NCBI GenBank assembly: GCA_963757125.1
Contig: CAVWQP010000005.1
Span: 186,001-250,000 of the forward strand
Length of the DNA: 64,000 nt
Source: CAVVSD01 sp963757125
GTDB taxonomy: Bacteria > Actinomycetota > Thermoleophilia > Solirubrobacterales > Solirubrobacteraceae
Reading direction: 5' to 3'
The translations under genes and the position numbers were made by a program. Positions 17,608 through 25,591 of the stretch are shown here, piece after piece. The notes beneath the pieces are model-generated. The model did not search any database and was not told the DNA's origin. It saw only the letters and a program-made list of their open reading frames with translations. Position 1 is the first letter of the stretch. Every line of letters begins with the position of its first letter.

Positions 17608-18447
17608 TCAGCTCCGGTCGTAGGTGCCGAGCCCGGGGCGGTAGGTCTTCGCGTCCAGGAACTCGGAGATGCCCTGCTCCCGCGCGTCGGCGTCGAAGAG
17701 GATCGCCTGGTCGTGCTTGGCGTAGAGGTAGTCCTCGGCCACGTCCCACGGCATGTGCCGGGTGTGGCGGACGCCCATCTTCGCGCCGCGGACCACCCAT
17801 CGGCTCAGCGCCGAGACCCTCCGGGCGACGGCGAGCGTGCGATCGCGGAGCTGATCCGCCGGGACGGCCTCGTTGACGAGCCGCATCTCGCTCGCCCGGC
17901 GGCCGTCGAAGTGCTCACCGGTCATGACGAAGTACATGGCGTCCCGCGTCGGGATCGTCTCGGCCAGCGTGCGGATCACGAGATTGCCCGGCGTCACCCC
18001 CCAGTTCACCTCGGAGATCCCGAAGACCGCATCCTCGGAGGCGATGGCCAGGTCGCACGAGACCATCGGCACGAAGGCGCCGCCGAAACACCAGCCGTTG
18101 ACCATCGCGATCGTCGGCTTCGTGTAGTGGAAGAGCCTGCGGTACTGCCAGTCGGTGCCCTCGTCGCGGACCTTGTGCTGGACCGCTCTCGACTTGCCGT
18201 CCGTCTCGCGGAAGTACTCCCGCAGGTCCATGCCGGCCGAGAAGGACTCCCCCGCCCCGGTCAGCACGACGACGGCACAGCGATCGTCGGACTCGAGGTG
18301 CTCCAGCGTCGCGGACATCTCGCGGTTCAGCGTGGGGTTCATCGCGTTGCGCTTCGCCGGGCGGTTCAGCGTGACGACGGCGACCCCGTCCTCCTCGAAC
18401 TCCACGAGCACGGTGTCGCCCCACGGCTGCCTGTCGTCGTCGGTCAT
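17608..18447 (-). CDS. ech: p-Hydroxycinnamoyl-CoA hydratase/lyase (feruloyl-CoA to vanillin)
   Basis: 279 residues. Crotonase-fold enzyme that hydrates feruloyl- or coumaroyl-CoA and cleaves it to vanillin or 4-hydroxybenzaldehyde plus acetyl-CoA. It is very like the Pseudomonas enzyme: LNRPAKRNAMNPTLNREM, TGAGESFSAGMDLREYFRE, KPTIAMVNGWCFGGAF, GISEVNWGVTPGNLV with catalytic Glu146, and EDYLYAKHDQ supplying the active-site Tyr near 240. These distinguish it from ordinary enoyl-CoA hydratases. It is first gene of the operon ech - acyl-CoA dehydrogenase - FAD monooxygenase - O-demethylase, divergent from a MarR gene across twin operators. The CoA ligase and vanillin dehydrogenase are not in this window. 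Confidence 0.93.
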   Translation of the reverse strand: MTDDDRQPWGDTVLVEFEEDGVAVVTLNRPAKRNAMNPTLNREMSATLEHLESDDRCAVVVLTGAGESFSAGMDLREYFRETDGKSRAVQHKVRDEGTDWQYRRLFHYTKPTIAMVNGWCFGGAFVPMVSCDLAIASEDAVFGISEVNWGVTPGNLVIRTLAETIPTRDAMYFVMTGEHFDGRRASEMRLVNEAVPADQLRDRTLAVARRVSALSRWVVRGAKMGVRHTRHMPWDVAEDYLYAKHDQAILFDADAREQGISEFLDAKTYRPGLGTYDRS

Positions 18448-18477
18448 CCCTGGATCCTCCGGTGGTCACGATGCGTG

Positions 18478-18490
18478 TCAGAGATTCTGA
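18478..18490. promoter_or_regulatory. MarR operator candidate 1
   Basis: TCAGAGATTCTGA, a dyad with perfect TCAGA/TCTGA arms, in the 77-base gap between ech and the MarR gene. Paired with the next site 21 bases on. Confidence 0.6.
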
Positions 18491-18498
18491 CATCTATA

Positions 18499-18511
18499 TC
18501 AGAGGCTCTGA
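18499..18511. promoter_or_regulatory. MarR operator candidate 2
   Basis: TCAGAGGCTCTGA, a perfect 13-base palindrome (TCAGAG-G-CTCTGA). It lies 21 bases from operator 1 (two helical turns, same DNA face) and abuts a TATATC -10-like element of the MarR gene. Confidence 0.65.
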
Positions 18512-18524
18512 TACGTTTCGACCC

Positions 18525-18974
18525 ATGAGCACCGAGCCTCGCGCGACGTATCTCGTCAAGCGCCTCGAGTCGGCGGTACGCCGGAACCTCGATCTCGAGC
18601 TCGGATCCCACGGGATGACGACCCCGCAATACGCCGCGCTCAGCATCCTCCGCGCGCAGCCCGGTCTCTCCTCCGCCCAACTTGCGCGGCGCGCGTTCGT
18701 GACTCCGCAGTCGATGCAGGTCATGGTCACCGCGTTCATCCGCGACGGTCTCGTCGAGCGGCGGACCGACCCGAGCAACCAGCGCATCCTGCGCATCCAC
18801 CTCACGGACGACGGCGAGCTGCTCCTGCTCCAGGCCGACGAGGCTGCGGCGGGGATCGAGGAGCAGATGCTCGGGGATCTGGACAGCGAGCAGACCACAG
18901 TCCTCCGCGAGCTCATGACCGTGTGCATCGAGAACCTCACGGCGCGTGTCCCGCGCGCCGCGTCACCCATGTGA
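18525..18974 (+). CDS. MarR family transcriptional regulator of the phenylpropanoid operon
   Basis: 149 residues. Winged HTH in the centre: TTPQYAALSILRAQPGLSS, then LARRAFVTPQSMQVMVTAF and the wing RTDPSNQRILRIHLTDDG (about 33-100). MarR proteins such as FerC and CouR repress hydroxycinnamate genes and release DNA on binding the CoA thioester. The divergent arrangement with ech and the two palindromes in between support that role here. ATG 18525 is chosen because longer versions would translate the operators. The LLM-type oxidoreductase starts 15 bases downstream, so the two are probably cotranscribed. Confidence 0.9.
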   Translation: MSTEPRATYLVKRLESAVRRNLDLELGSHGMTTPQYAALSILRAQPGLSSAQLARRAFVTPQSMQVMVTAFIRDGLVERRTDPSNQRILRIHLTDDGELLLLQADEAAAGIEEQMLGDLDSEQTTVLRELMTVCIENLTARVPRAASPM

Positions 18975-18989
18975 ACGGAGGAGAGAACG

Positions 18990-19979
18990 ATGGAGATCGG
19001 GTGTCTGTTTCCGCCGACGATGGAGACGCCGGAGCACGTGCGCGTGGCGGAGGAGCTGGGCTACGGCTGCGCGTATGTGTATGACTCGCCCGCCTTTCTG
19101 GCTGATCCGTGGATGACGCTGGCGCGCACAGCGGAGCGCACGTCGCGGATCCGCATCGGGGTGGCGGCGATCACGCCGCGGCTGCGGCATCTCGTCGCCA
19201 ACGCCGGTGCGATCGCGACGCTGTGCACGCTGGCGCCTGATCGCGTCGACGTGGTGGTGGGGTCGGGGTTCACCAGCCAGCTCATGCTGGGCAAGGGCCC
19301 GGCGCGGTGGGCGGAGGTCGAGGCCTACGTCCTGGGGCTCAAGGCGCTGCTGCGCGGCGAGGACATCGAGTGGGACGGCGCGATCGTCGGGCTGCGCTAC
19401 GGCGCGCTGGCCGGGGTGAAGCTGCCCCAACAGCCGCCGATCCTCGTCGCCGCGCACGGCCCCAAGGCCTACGCCGTCGCCGCGCGCAGCGCGGACGGCG
19501 TGGTCACCAACCTCGCCCACCACACCGCCAACACCGGCGCGGAGGACATGAGCGACTGGATGATCCTCTACTACGGGACCGTCCTGGACGCCGGCGAACC
19601 CATGAGCTCTGAGCGCGTCATCGATGCCGCCGGACCCGCGGCGACGTTCCAGCTGCACATCGGCGGTCAGGGCGTGCTGGCCGGCACGCCCGAATGGGCG
19701 GCCTACGAGGAGCAGATGACGGCGTTCCCCGAGGACCGCCGCCACCTCGAGACGCACCGCGGGCACCTCATCGAGGTGACCGACCTCGAACGACCCCTGG
19801 TCAGCGCCGACCTCATCCACCGCTCCACCGGAACCGGCACCCGTGACGAGATCCGCCACAACCTCGACGCGATCCAGGCCCAAGGCGTCAAGGGCATCCT
19901 CTACGGCCCGATGGGACCCGACATCCCCCGCGAGCTCACCGCCTTCGCCGAGACGGCCGGGCTCGCGACCACCGTCTGA
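18990..19979 (+). CDS. LLM class (luciferase-like) flavin/F420-dependent oxidoreductase
   Basis: 329 residues, TIM-barrel of the bacterial luciferase-like family. MEIGCLFPPTMETPEHVRVA then EELGYGCAYVYDSPAF at the N-terminus, RIRIGVAAITPRLRH, and the cofactor strand PDRVDVVVGSGFTS; LPQQPPILVAAHGPKAYAVAA is the typical phosphate-binding segment. Preceded by a GGAGGAGAG ribosome site. It follows the MarR gene in the same direction, so it may be induced with the ech operon, possibly reducing or oxygenating an aromatic intermediate. Whether it uses FMN or F420 cannot be told. Confidence 0.87.
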   Translation: MEIGCLFPPTMETPEHVRVAEELGYGCAYVYDSPAFLADPWMTLARTAERTSRIRIGVAAITPRLRHLVANAGAIATLCTLAPDRVDVVVGSGFTSQLMLGKGPARWAEVEAYVLGLKALLRGEDIEWDGAIVGLRYGALAGVKLPQQPPILVAAHGPKAYAVAARSADGVVTNLAHHTANTGAEDMSDWMILYYGTVLDAGEPMSSERVIDAAGPAATFQLHIGGQGVLAGTPEWAAYEEQMTAFPEDRRHLETHRGHLIEVTDLERPLVSADLIHRSTGTGTRDEIRHNLDAIQAQGVKGILYGPMGPDIPRELTAFAETAGLATTV

Positions 19980-19984
19980 GCGGG

Positions 19985-20644
19985 TCAGCCTTCCATCGCG
20001 GAGAGCACGTGCGCCAGCGCGCTGCGCAGGTGGGCCTCCATCGCCGCGGCGGCGCCGTCCGCGTCGCCGGCGCGCACCGCGGCGACGATCTCGGCGTGCT
20101 CGGCGACCGCGTGCTCGGCGCGTGCGGGCACCTCGCCCGAGCGGGTCCGCAACAGGCGTAGCTCCTGGTTGACCAGGGTCAGGTGCACGACGAGCGCGGG
20201 GTTCCCCGTCGCCTCGGCGATGCGGGCGTGGAGGTCGCGTGCGCCCTGGAAGCGCACGTCGGCGTGGCCGACCGGCTCGGCACCGGCGCGCACCAGCGCG
20301 TCGAGGCCGGCCCGCTGTGCGTCGGTCGCCCGCTGCGCGGCGAGACGCGCGGCGGTCGTCTCGAGCGCCAGACGCACCTCGAAGAGGTCGCCGACCTGTT
20401 CGGGTCCCAGCCGCCGCACGAACGCGCCGCGGTGGGCCTGCAGCTCGACGAGCCCGTCGCTCGCCAACCGCTGGAGGGCCTCGCGGATCGGGCCGCGGCT
20501 CACCCCGAGCTCCCCGGCGATCTCGACCTCGTTCAGGCGCTCGCCGGGCGCGATGTCGCCGTGCAGGATCCGGTCGCGGAGGGCACGCTCGACGCGGTCG
20601 CTGAACGAGTTGCCACGTCGGGGGATCACCGCGCCGCCGTCCAT
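19985..20644 (-). CDS. GntR family regulator, FadR/FCD subfamily
   Basis: 219 residues. N-terminal GntR winged HTH (RDRILHGDIAPGERLNEVEI then SRGPIREALQRLASDGLVEL, about 18-75) and a helical FCD ligand domain (FEVRLALETTAARLAA, RDLHARIAEATGNP, HAEIVAAVRAGDADGAAAAM). FCD proteins bind small carboxylates through a metal site. It faces the lyase/amidohydrolase operon across a 49-base gap with a perfect palindrome, so it almost certainly represses that operon and itself. Confidence 0.92.
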   Translation of the reverse strand: MDGGAVIPRRGNSFSDRVERALRDRILHGDIAPGERLNEVEIAGELGVSRGPIREALQRLASDGLVELQAHRGAFVRRLGPEQVGDLFEVRLALETTAARLAAQRATDAQRAGLDALVRAGAEPVGHADVRFQGARDLHARIAEATGNPALVVHLTLVNQELRLLRTRSGEVPARAEHAVAEHAEIVAAVRAGDADGAAAAMEAHLRSALAHVLSAMEG

Positions 20645-20658
20645 CGCCGCATCATATG

Positions 20659-20671
20659 GTCAACTGTTGAC
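20659..20671. promoter_or_regulatory. GntR/FCD operator candidate
   Basis: GTCAACTGTTGAC, a perfect 13-base palindrome (GTCAAC-T-GTTGAC), the only dyad in the divergent promoter between the GntR gene and the lyase gene. Length and form match FadR-subfamily operators. Confidence 0.65.
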
Positions 20672-20693
20672 AGTTCGCGACGTTGGTGCTTGG

Positions 20694-21575
20694 GTGACGA
20701 TCGTGGCGACGACCCTCGGGGACCGTGTTGTGACCGCCCGCGACCGCGGCGCCCCGCTGCTGTTGCCCGGTGTGTATGACGCGCTGAGCGCGCGACTCGC
20801 CGAGGCTGCCGGGTTCGACGCGATCTACCTCACGGGCGCCGGTCTGGCCAACGCCCGGTTCGGCGTGCCGGACATCGGACTCGTCACGCTCGACGCGCTG
20901 GTCGACCACGTCGAGACGATCGACGACGTGGTCGGCGCCGCGCTCGTCGTCGACGCCGACACCGGGTTCGGCAACGCCGTGAACGTGACGCACGCGGTGC
21001 GCCGGCTGGAGCGCGCCGGGGCGGATGCGATCCAGCTCGAGGACCAGGTCATGCCGAAGAAGTGCGGGCACTTCGCCGGCAAGGCGGTGATCGACGCCGA
21101 CGAGATGGAGCTCAAGCTGCGGGCGGCGCTCGAGGCGCGGCGCAGCGACGACACGCTGATCATCGCGCGGACGGACGCGCGCGCGACCCACGGCCTCGAG
21201 GCTGCGCTGGAGCGCGCCGAGCGCTACCGCGCGGTGGGCGCCGACGTGATCTTCGTGGAGGCGCCGACCTCGACCGACGAGCTGCGCGCCGTCGCCGCCG
21301 CGATCGACGCACCGCTCGTCGCGAACATGGTCGAGGGCGGGACGACGCCGCTGCTCGAGCTCGAGGCGCTCGGGACGCTGGGCTACGCGATCGTCCTCTA
21401 CGCCAACGCTGCGCTGCGCTGCGCTCAGCGCGCGGTCGGCGACGCGTACGCCGAGCTCCGCGAGACCGGCTCGAGCGCCGGGCTGACGAGCGTGATGGCC
21501 ACCTGGGACGAGCGCCAGGCCGCGGTCGGCAAGCCTGCGTTCGACGCGCTCGAGGCGCGGTACGCGACACCATGA
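20694..21575 (+). CDS. Isocitrate lyase/PEP mutase family carbon-carbon lyase
   Basis: 293 residues from GTG 20694 (GTG 20703 is an alternative). TIM-barrel of the ICL/PEPM superfamily, close to methylisocitrate lyase, 2,3-dimethylmalate lyase and carboxyphosphonoenolpyruvate mutase. PGVYDALSARLAEAAGFDAI at the N-terminus, LVVDADTGFGNAVNV with the Mg-binding Asp pair, the active-site loop EDQVMPKKCGHF with the KKCGH motif of lyases, and IIARTDARATHG. It cleaves a 2-hydroxy or 3-hydroxy dicarboxylate. It leads a three-gene operon with ATGA overlaps. The partners suggest it handles the carbon skeleton released from a cyclic amide; this is inference. Confidence 0.85.
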   Translation: MTIVATTLGDRVVTARDRGAPLLLPGVYDALSARLAEAAGFDAIYLTGAGLANARFGVPDIGLVTLDALVDHVETIDDVVGAALVVDADTGFGNAVNVTHAVRRLERAGADAIQLEDQVMPKKCGHFAGKAVIDADEMELKLRAALEARRSDDTLIIARTDARATHGLEAALERAERYRAVGADVIFVEAPTSTDELRAVAAAIDAPLVANMVEGGTTPLLELEALGTLGYAIVLYANAALRCAQRAVGDAYAELRETGSSAGLTSVMATWDERQAAVGKPAFDALEARYATP

Positions 21576-22972
21576 GCGACCTGCGGCTCGTCGGCGGCAC
21601 CGTCGTCCTCCCGGACGGCCCGCAGCGCGCGGACGTCCTCGTCGACGACGGCCGGATCGCCGGCGTCATCGCCCCTGGCGCCGCCGCGCCGGCGGCCGAG
21701 ACGCTCGACGTGACCGGACGCCACGTGCTCCCCGGGGTCGTCGACGCCCACGTCCACCTCGGCTCCGACATCACGCTCCCGCGCACGCCCGAGGACGTGC
21801 GCCCCGAGACCGCGGCTGCCGCCGCGGGCGGCGTCACGACGCTCGTCGCGTACCTCATGTCGCCCGAGCCGTACGACGAGGTCCTCCCGATCGCCCGCAC
21901 GGCGATGGAAGCCGACGCGCTGATCGACTTCGGCTTCCACTGCTGCATCAGCACGCGCGAGCAGCTCGAGGCGGTACCGCGCTACGTCGCCGACCTCGGC
22001 GTCAGCTCGTTCAAGTTCTTCATGAACTTCCGGACCGACGAGGGCGAGCGGCTCGGCCTGCCCGGCAACGACGACGGGTTCCTGCTCGAGCTGCTCGAGG
22101 CGGCCGCCGCGAGCGGAGCGCTCGTCAACCCGCACGCCGAGAACGCCGATCTCATCAAGCTGCTCGCCCGGCGCGGCGTGCTCGACGGGGACGGCTCGCC
22201 CGTCGAGCTCTGGGACCGCAGCCGCCCGGACTACGTCGAGGCCGAGGCGCTCGCGCGCATCGGCTTCCTCGCCACGCTCGCCGGCGCCGGCCTCCACGCC
22301 GTGCACGTCACGAACGCGCGGTCGCTCGCGGTGCTGCGCGCCGTCCGCATCCACCACCCGGCGATCTCGATCGAGACCTGCACCCACTACCTCACGCTCG
22401 GCACCGACAGCGACGTCGGCGTCCACGGCAAGGTGAACCCGCCGCTGCGTCCGCCCGCCGACCGCGAGGCGCTGTGGGCGGCGATCGCCGCCGGGGAGGT
22501 CGACACGATCGGCTCCGACCACGTCCCGCGCTCCGGCCGCTTCAAGGACGGTGGCCTCGTCAAGGCCTCCCCCGGCTTCCCGGGACTGCAGCAGCTGCTC
22601 CCGCTCGTGCTCACCGAGGGCCACCTGCGGCGCGGGCTGCCGCTCGAGCGCATCGTCGACCTGGTCGCGACGCGCCCGGCGCGCACGTTCGGGCTCGGCG
22701 ACCGCAAGGGCGTGATCCGGGCGGGAGCCGACGCCGACCTCGTGGTCGTGGACCTGACCGCCGGCGCCACGATCGACGCCGAGACCGAGCTGTCGGCCGC
22801 CGGCTTCACGCCGTGGGAGGGCGTGCGCACCGAGGCGCGCGTCGAGCGCACCCTGCTGCGCGGGCGCACGGTCTACACCGCCGGCGGCGGCATCACCGGC
22901 GATCCCGGCGGCCGCTACCTCCCGCGACCGCACAGCGCCGTCCCACCGTCCGGAGGAGGAGGCCCCGCATGA
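21572..22972 (+). CDS. Cyclic amidohydrolase (dihydropyrimidinase/hydantoinase/allantoinase type)
   Basis: 466 residues. Metal-dependent amidohydrolase opening cyclic amides or ureides. PGVVDAHVHLGSD carries the H-x-H metal site (about 56-68). SSFKFFMNF holds the lysine expected to be carboxylated, NPHAENADL and THYLTL supply further ligands, and IGSDHVPRS the catalytic Asp. Its ATG overlaps the lyase stop (ATGA), and its end overlaps the isochorismatase-type gene the same way. Substrates such as hydantoins, dihydropyrimidines or cyclic imides are possible; the following amidohydrolase suggests that an open-chain amide or carbamoyl product is hydrolysed further. Confidence 0.87.
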   Translation: MSDLRLVGGTVVLPDGPQRADVLVDDGRIAGVIAPGAAAPAAETLDVTGRHVLPGVVDAHVHLGSDITLPRTPEDVRPETAAAAAGGVTTLVAYLMSPEPYDEVLPIARTAMEADALIDFGFHCCISTREQLEAVPRYVADLGVSSFKFFMNFRTDEGERLGLPGNDDGFLLELLEAAAASGALVNPHAENADLIKLLARRGVLDGDGSPVELWDRSRPDYVEAEALARIGFLATLAGAGLHAVHVTNARSLAVLRAVRIHHPAISIETCTHYLTLGTDSDVGVHGKVNPPLRPPADREALWAAIAAGEVDTIGSDHVPRSGRFKDGGLVKASPGFPGLQQLLPLVLTEGHLRRGLPLERIVDLVATRPARTFGLGDRKGVIRAGADADLVVVDLTAGATIDAETELSAAGFTPWEGVRTEARVERTLLRGRTVYTAGGGITGDPGGRYLPRPHSAVPPSGGGGPA

Positions 22973-23661
22973 CCGCCACGCCCGACCGCCCCTGGGGCGA
23001 CGTCATCAGCGCCGACGACGAGGAGCGCTACGAGCGCGCGGGGTTCGGCAAGCCGTCGGGCTTCGGCGATCGGCCCGGGCTCCTGGTCATCGACGTGCAG
23101 TACCGCACGATCGGCGACAGCCCGAAGCCGTTCTACGACTCGCTCGAGGACTACACGACGTCCTGCGGCGAGGTGGGCTGGGCGGCGGTCCCCCACATCC
23201 AGAGGCTCATCGCGGCGTTCCGGGCGGCGGACCTGCCGATCCTCTATCCGCACGTCGCGCCGAAGCTCGCCGAGGACCGCGGCGGGACGCTCGGCCAGAA
23301 GGTCCCCGGGATCATGGACGTGCCCGACCGCGGCTACCTGTTCCCCGACGAGGTGGCGCCGCAGCCCGGCGACCTGCTGCTGCCCAAGAAGCACCCGAGC
23401 GCGTTCTTCGGAACGCCGCTGGCCAGCTACCTCATCGGCCTCGGGATCGACACGCTCGTGGTGAGCGGCTGCACGACGAGCGGCTGCGTGCGCGGCACGG
23501 TCGTCGACGCGTTCTCCTACAACTTCCGCTGCGTGGTGCCGGCCGACGCGGTCTACGACCGCACGCCGACCGTGCACCAGGCAAACCTCTTCGATCTCGG
23601 GCAGAAGTACGCCGACGTGATGACGACGGACGCGGTCGTCGCTCACCTGGCGACGAGCTAG
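22969..23661 (+). CDS. Isochorismatase-family cysteine amidohydrolase
   Basis: 230 residues with the family triad: Asp in GLLVIDVQYRT (about 42), Lys in LLLPKKHPSAF, and Cys in LVVSGCTTSGCVRGTVVDAF, preceded by the usual cis-peptide strand. Relatives include N-carbamoylsarcosine amidase, maleamate amidohydrolase and ureidoacrylate hydrolase, all removing ammonia or carbamate from linear amides. A GGAGGAGG ribosome site lies inside the upstream gene, and ATGA overlap shows coupling. It is the third enzyme of the operon and would act on the ring-opened product of the preceding hydrolase. Confidence 0.88.
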   Translation: MTATPDRPWGDVISADDEERYERAGFGKPSGFGDRPGLLVIDVQYRTIGDSPKPFYDSLEDYTTSCGEVGWAAVPHIQRLIAAFRAADLPILYPHVAPKLAEDRGGTLGQKVPGIMDVPDRGYLFPDEVAPQPGDLLLPKKHPSAFFGTPLASYLIGLGIDTLVVSGCTTSGCVRGTVVDAFSYNFRCVVPADAVYDRTPTVHQANLFDLGQKYADVMTTDAVVAHLATS

Positions 23662-24205
23662 AGCGCCGGCAGCCTCGTCCAGCTCTCGGGCGTCGCGTCG
23701 GCTTCCTGCGTCAGCACACCGGCGTCGATCGCGCTGGCGAGATGCTCTTCCACCGCCCTGGCCGCTCCGTCGGCGTCGCCCGCCTCGATCGCCGTCACGA
23801 TCGCCCAGACCTCCTCGAGCGCACGCTCGGGCCGGCCTGGACTCGTCAGGAACCGCCCGCGGAGGGCGCGGATGCGAGCGTGCAGCCCGGTGAGCACCGG
23901 ACGCAACGTGCGGTTCTCCGTCCGTCGATCAGCACCTCGTAGAACCCGTCCTTCGCGGTCAGCAACGCGACGGTGTCGCCGCCGGCGGTCGTCGCGCGCT
24001 CGAGCTCGTCGAAGGCGGCTCGCAGCAGCGCTCGCTGGGAGGCGTCGGCGTGCTCCACGAACCGTCGCGCGGCAAGCGCCTCGAGCGCGGCCCGGATCTC
24101 GTAGACCTCTTGTGCGTCCCTGAAGGACGGAAGGGTCACGAACGCGCCCCGCCGCGGCAGCCGGCGCCCGAGCTCGAAACCGCCGAGCAGCAGCAGCGCG
24201 AGGTC
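23658..24205 (-). pseudogene. GntR/FCD regulator remnant
   Basis: The FCD domain is readable: RRGAFVTLPSFRDAQEVYEI, RAALEALAARRFVEHADASQ, then DGFYEVLIDG in one frame. After about 23930 the reading continues in another frame as RTLRPVLTGLHARIRALR-like sequence and VWAIVTAIEAGDADGAARAV to the end. A single base is missing at the junction. The winged HTH that should precede RRGAFV is absent; the sequence upstream does not resemble one. The gene therefore lost its DNA-binding half as well as its frame. Its 3' end overlaps the isochorismatase-type gene by 4 bases on the opposite strand. Confidence 0.7.
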
Positions 24206-24269
24206 CGCCCCGCGGGATCCGGCGGCTGTCGAAAAGGAGGAGGGCGGCGATGGAGCGAGCCTGCGTCAA

Positions 24270-24807
24270 CGGGACCGAGGGACCTCGCCGCCCTCATCGC
24301 CCACCTGGACCTCGGCCCGGTCCACATCACGGGCCAGGACATCAGCGGGCCCACGACGTTCCGCGTCGCCGCCACGCACCCCGAGCTCATCCGCAGGTAC
24401 ACGGCGATCGAGACCGGCCTTGCCGGGTTCGGGTTCGAGGCGCTCCATCGCCGACGACGCGATCCCCTCGCTCAACGCGACGCCCGACGCGTTCACCGAG
24501 GCCGACATCGACGAGCGCCCGCACCTACGCGCGCCCCGACGGCTTCGCCGGCGCCGCCGGCCTGTACCGGTCGGCACTGACGGAGGCGGAGAAGATCCGG
24601 GCGCTGGCGGCCGAGAAGCTCGAGATGCCCGTGCTCGCGGTCGGCGGCGGATCAGGCGACTTCACGCCCGCCACGATGCGCCAGGTCGCGACCGACGTGA
24701 CGTCGTGCTCCCTGGACGGCATCGGGCACTGCGCCGCGATGGAGGCGCCGGAGCGACTCGCCGACGCGCTCAGGGCGTTCCTCCGCGGGGTGGACGGTCG
24801 CGGCTAG
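24270..24807 (+). pseudogene. Epoxide hydrolase-like alpha/beta hydrolase remnant
   Basis: Three pieces in three frames: RDLAALIAHLDLGPVHITGQ, DISGPTTFRVAATHPELIRR (nucleophile-elbow region, from about 24278), then SLNATPDAFTEADID, then ARTYARPDGFAGAAGLYRSA, LTEAEKIRALAAEKLEMPVL and the catalytic-His region LDGIGHCAAMEAPERLADAL. The first strands are missing, as is part of the cap after GFGFEAL, so this is true decay rather than one sequencing error. It ends inside the 3' end of the intact alpha/beta hydrolase on the other strand. Confidence 0.72.
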
Positions 24808-25591
24808 CGCTCAGGCGGCGGAACACGGCGATGCGCGCGCTCAGCTCGTCGGGCCGCTCGAGCGGCATCAGGTGGCCGCTCCCTGGGACCACCTCGAGCG
24901 TCGCGCCGGGGATGTGGGCGACGACGTGGCTGCGCATCAGCTCCGCCGGCTCGACGCGGTCGTGCTCGCCGGTGAGGACCAGGACGGGGACCTCGATGCG
25001 GTCGAGTCCGTCGGACACGTCCTCGCCCATCGTGTGTGCGGGCCACGCCTCCTTGGCCGCCGGCGCGCCGGCGAGGCTGTCCTCGATGACCTGCTCGCGC
25101 AGCGCGTCGTCGAGCGGCGCATGGCGCAGGACGCCATCGAGGGTCGCGATGACGGACTCGCGGCTCGCGTAGGCGGCCCGCATCCCCGCGAGGACGGCCT
25201 CGGGGACGACCGCCGGCCTGGCCGGAGCCGGGGCGACGAGCACCAGGCCGCGCAGCCCGAGCGGGCGGCGCGTGGCGAGCAGCTGCGCGACCTTCCCGCC
25301 CATGCTGTGCCCCACGACGATGTAGTCGTCGAGGCCGAGGTCGGAGATGACGGCCAGGGCGTCGTCCGCGAGGTCGGCCGTCGCGTATCCGTGTGCAGGC
25401 GCGCTCGACGTGCCCCACCCGCGGTGGTCGATCGCCACGCAGTGCGCCGAGGGCGCGAGGCGGGCGATCACCGGATGCCACGTCCGGGCCGACCCGCCCC
25501 AGTAGTGCAGGAACACGAGCGCAGGCGCCCCCGCGCCCGCCTGCTGGACGTGCAGTTTCGCCGCGCCGGTGTCGATGCGGGAATCGATCAC
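24770..25591 (-). CDS. Alpha/beta fold hydrolase
   Basis: 273 residues. Canonical alpha/beta hydrolase: LVFLHYWGGSARTWHPVI (oxyanion HxxGG-like), AIDHRGWGTSSAP, nucleophile elbow VVGHSMGGKVAQ with Ser near 98, acid in LVLTGEHDRVEP, and His in VVPGSGHLMPLERPDELS. Resembles haloperoxidase/lactonase-like C-C or ester hydrolases. GTG 25591 overlaps the OsmC stop by 4 bases (GTGA), making it the last gene of a coupled operon that starts at 28149. The substrate is unknown. Confidence 0.9.
   Translation of the reverse strand: MIDSRIDTGAAKLHVQQAGAGAPALVFLHYWGGSARTWHPVIARLAPSAHCVAIDHRGWGTSSAPAHGYATADLADDALAVISDLGLDDYIVVGHSMGGKVAQLLATRRPLGLRGLVLVAPAPARPAVVPEAVLAGMRAAYASRESVIATLDGVLRHAPLDDALREQVIEDSLAGAPAAKEAWPAHTMGEDVSDGLDRIEVPVLVLTGEHDRVEPAELMRSHVVAHIPGATLEVVPGSGHLMPLERPDELSARIAVFRRLSASRDRPPRGGTP

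Noticed and set aside
18462..18524. Earlier start for the MarR gene
   Set aside because: It would translate the two operator palindromes; the ATG at 18525 fits the family N-terminus.
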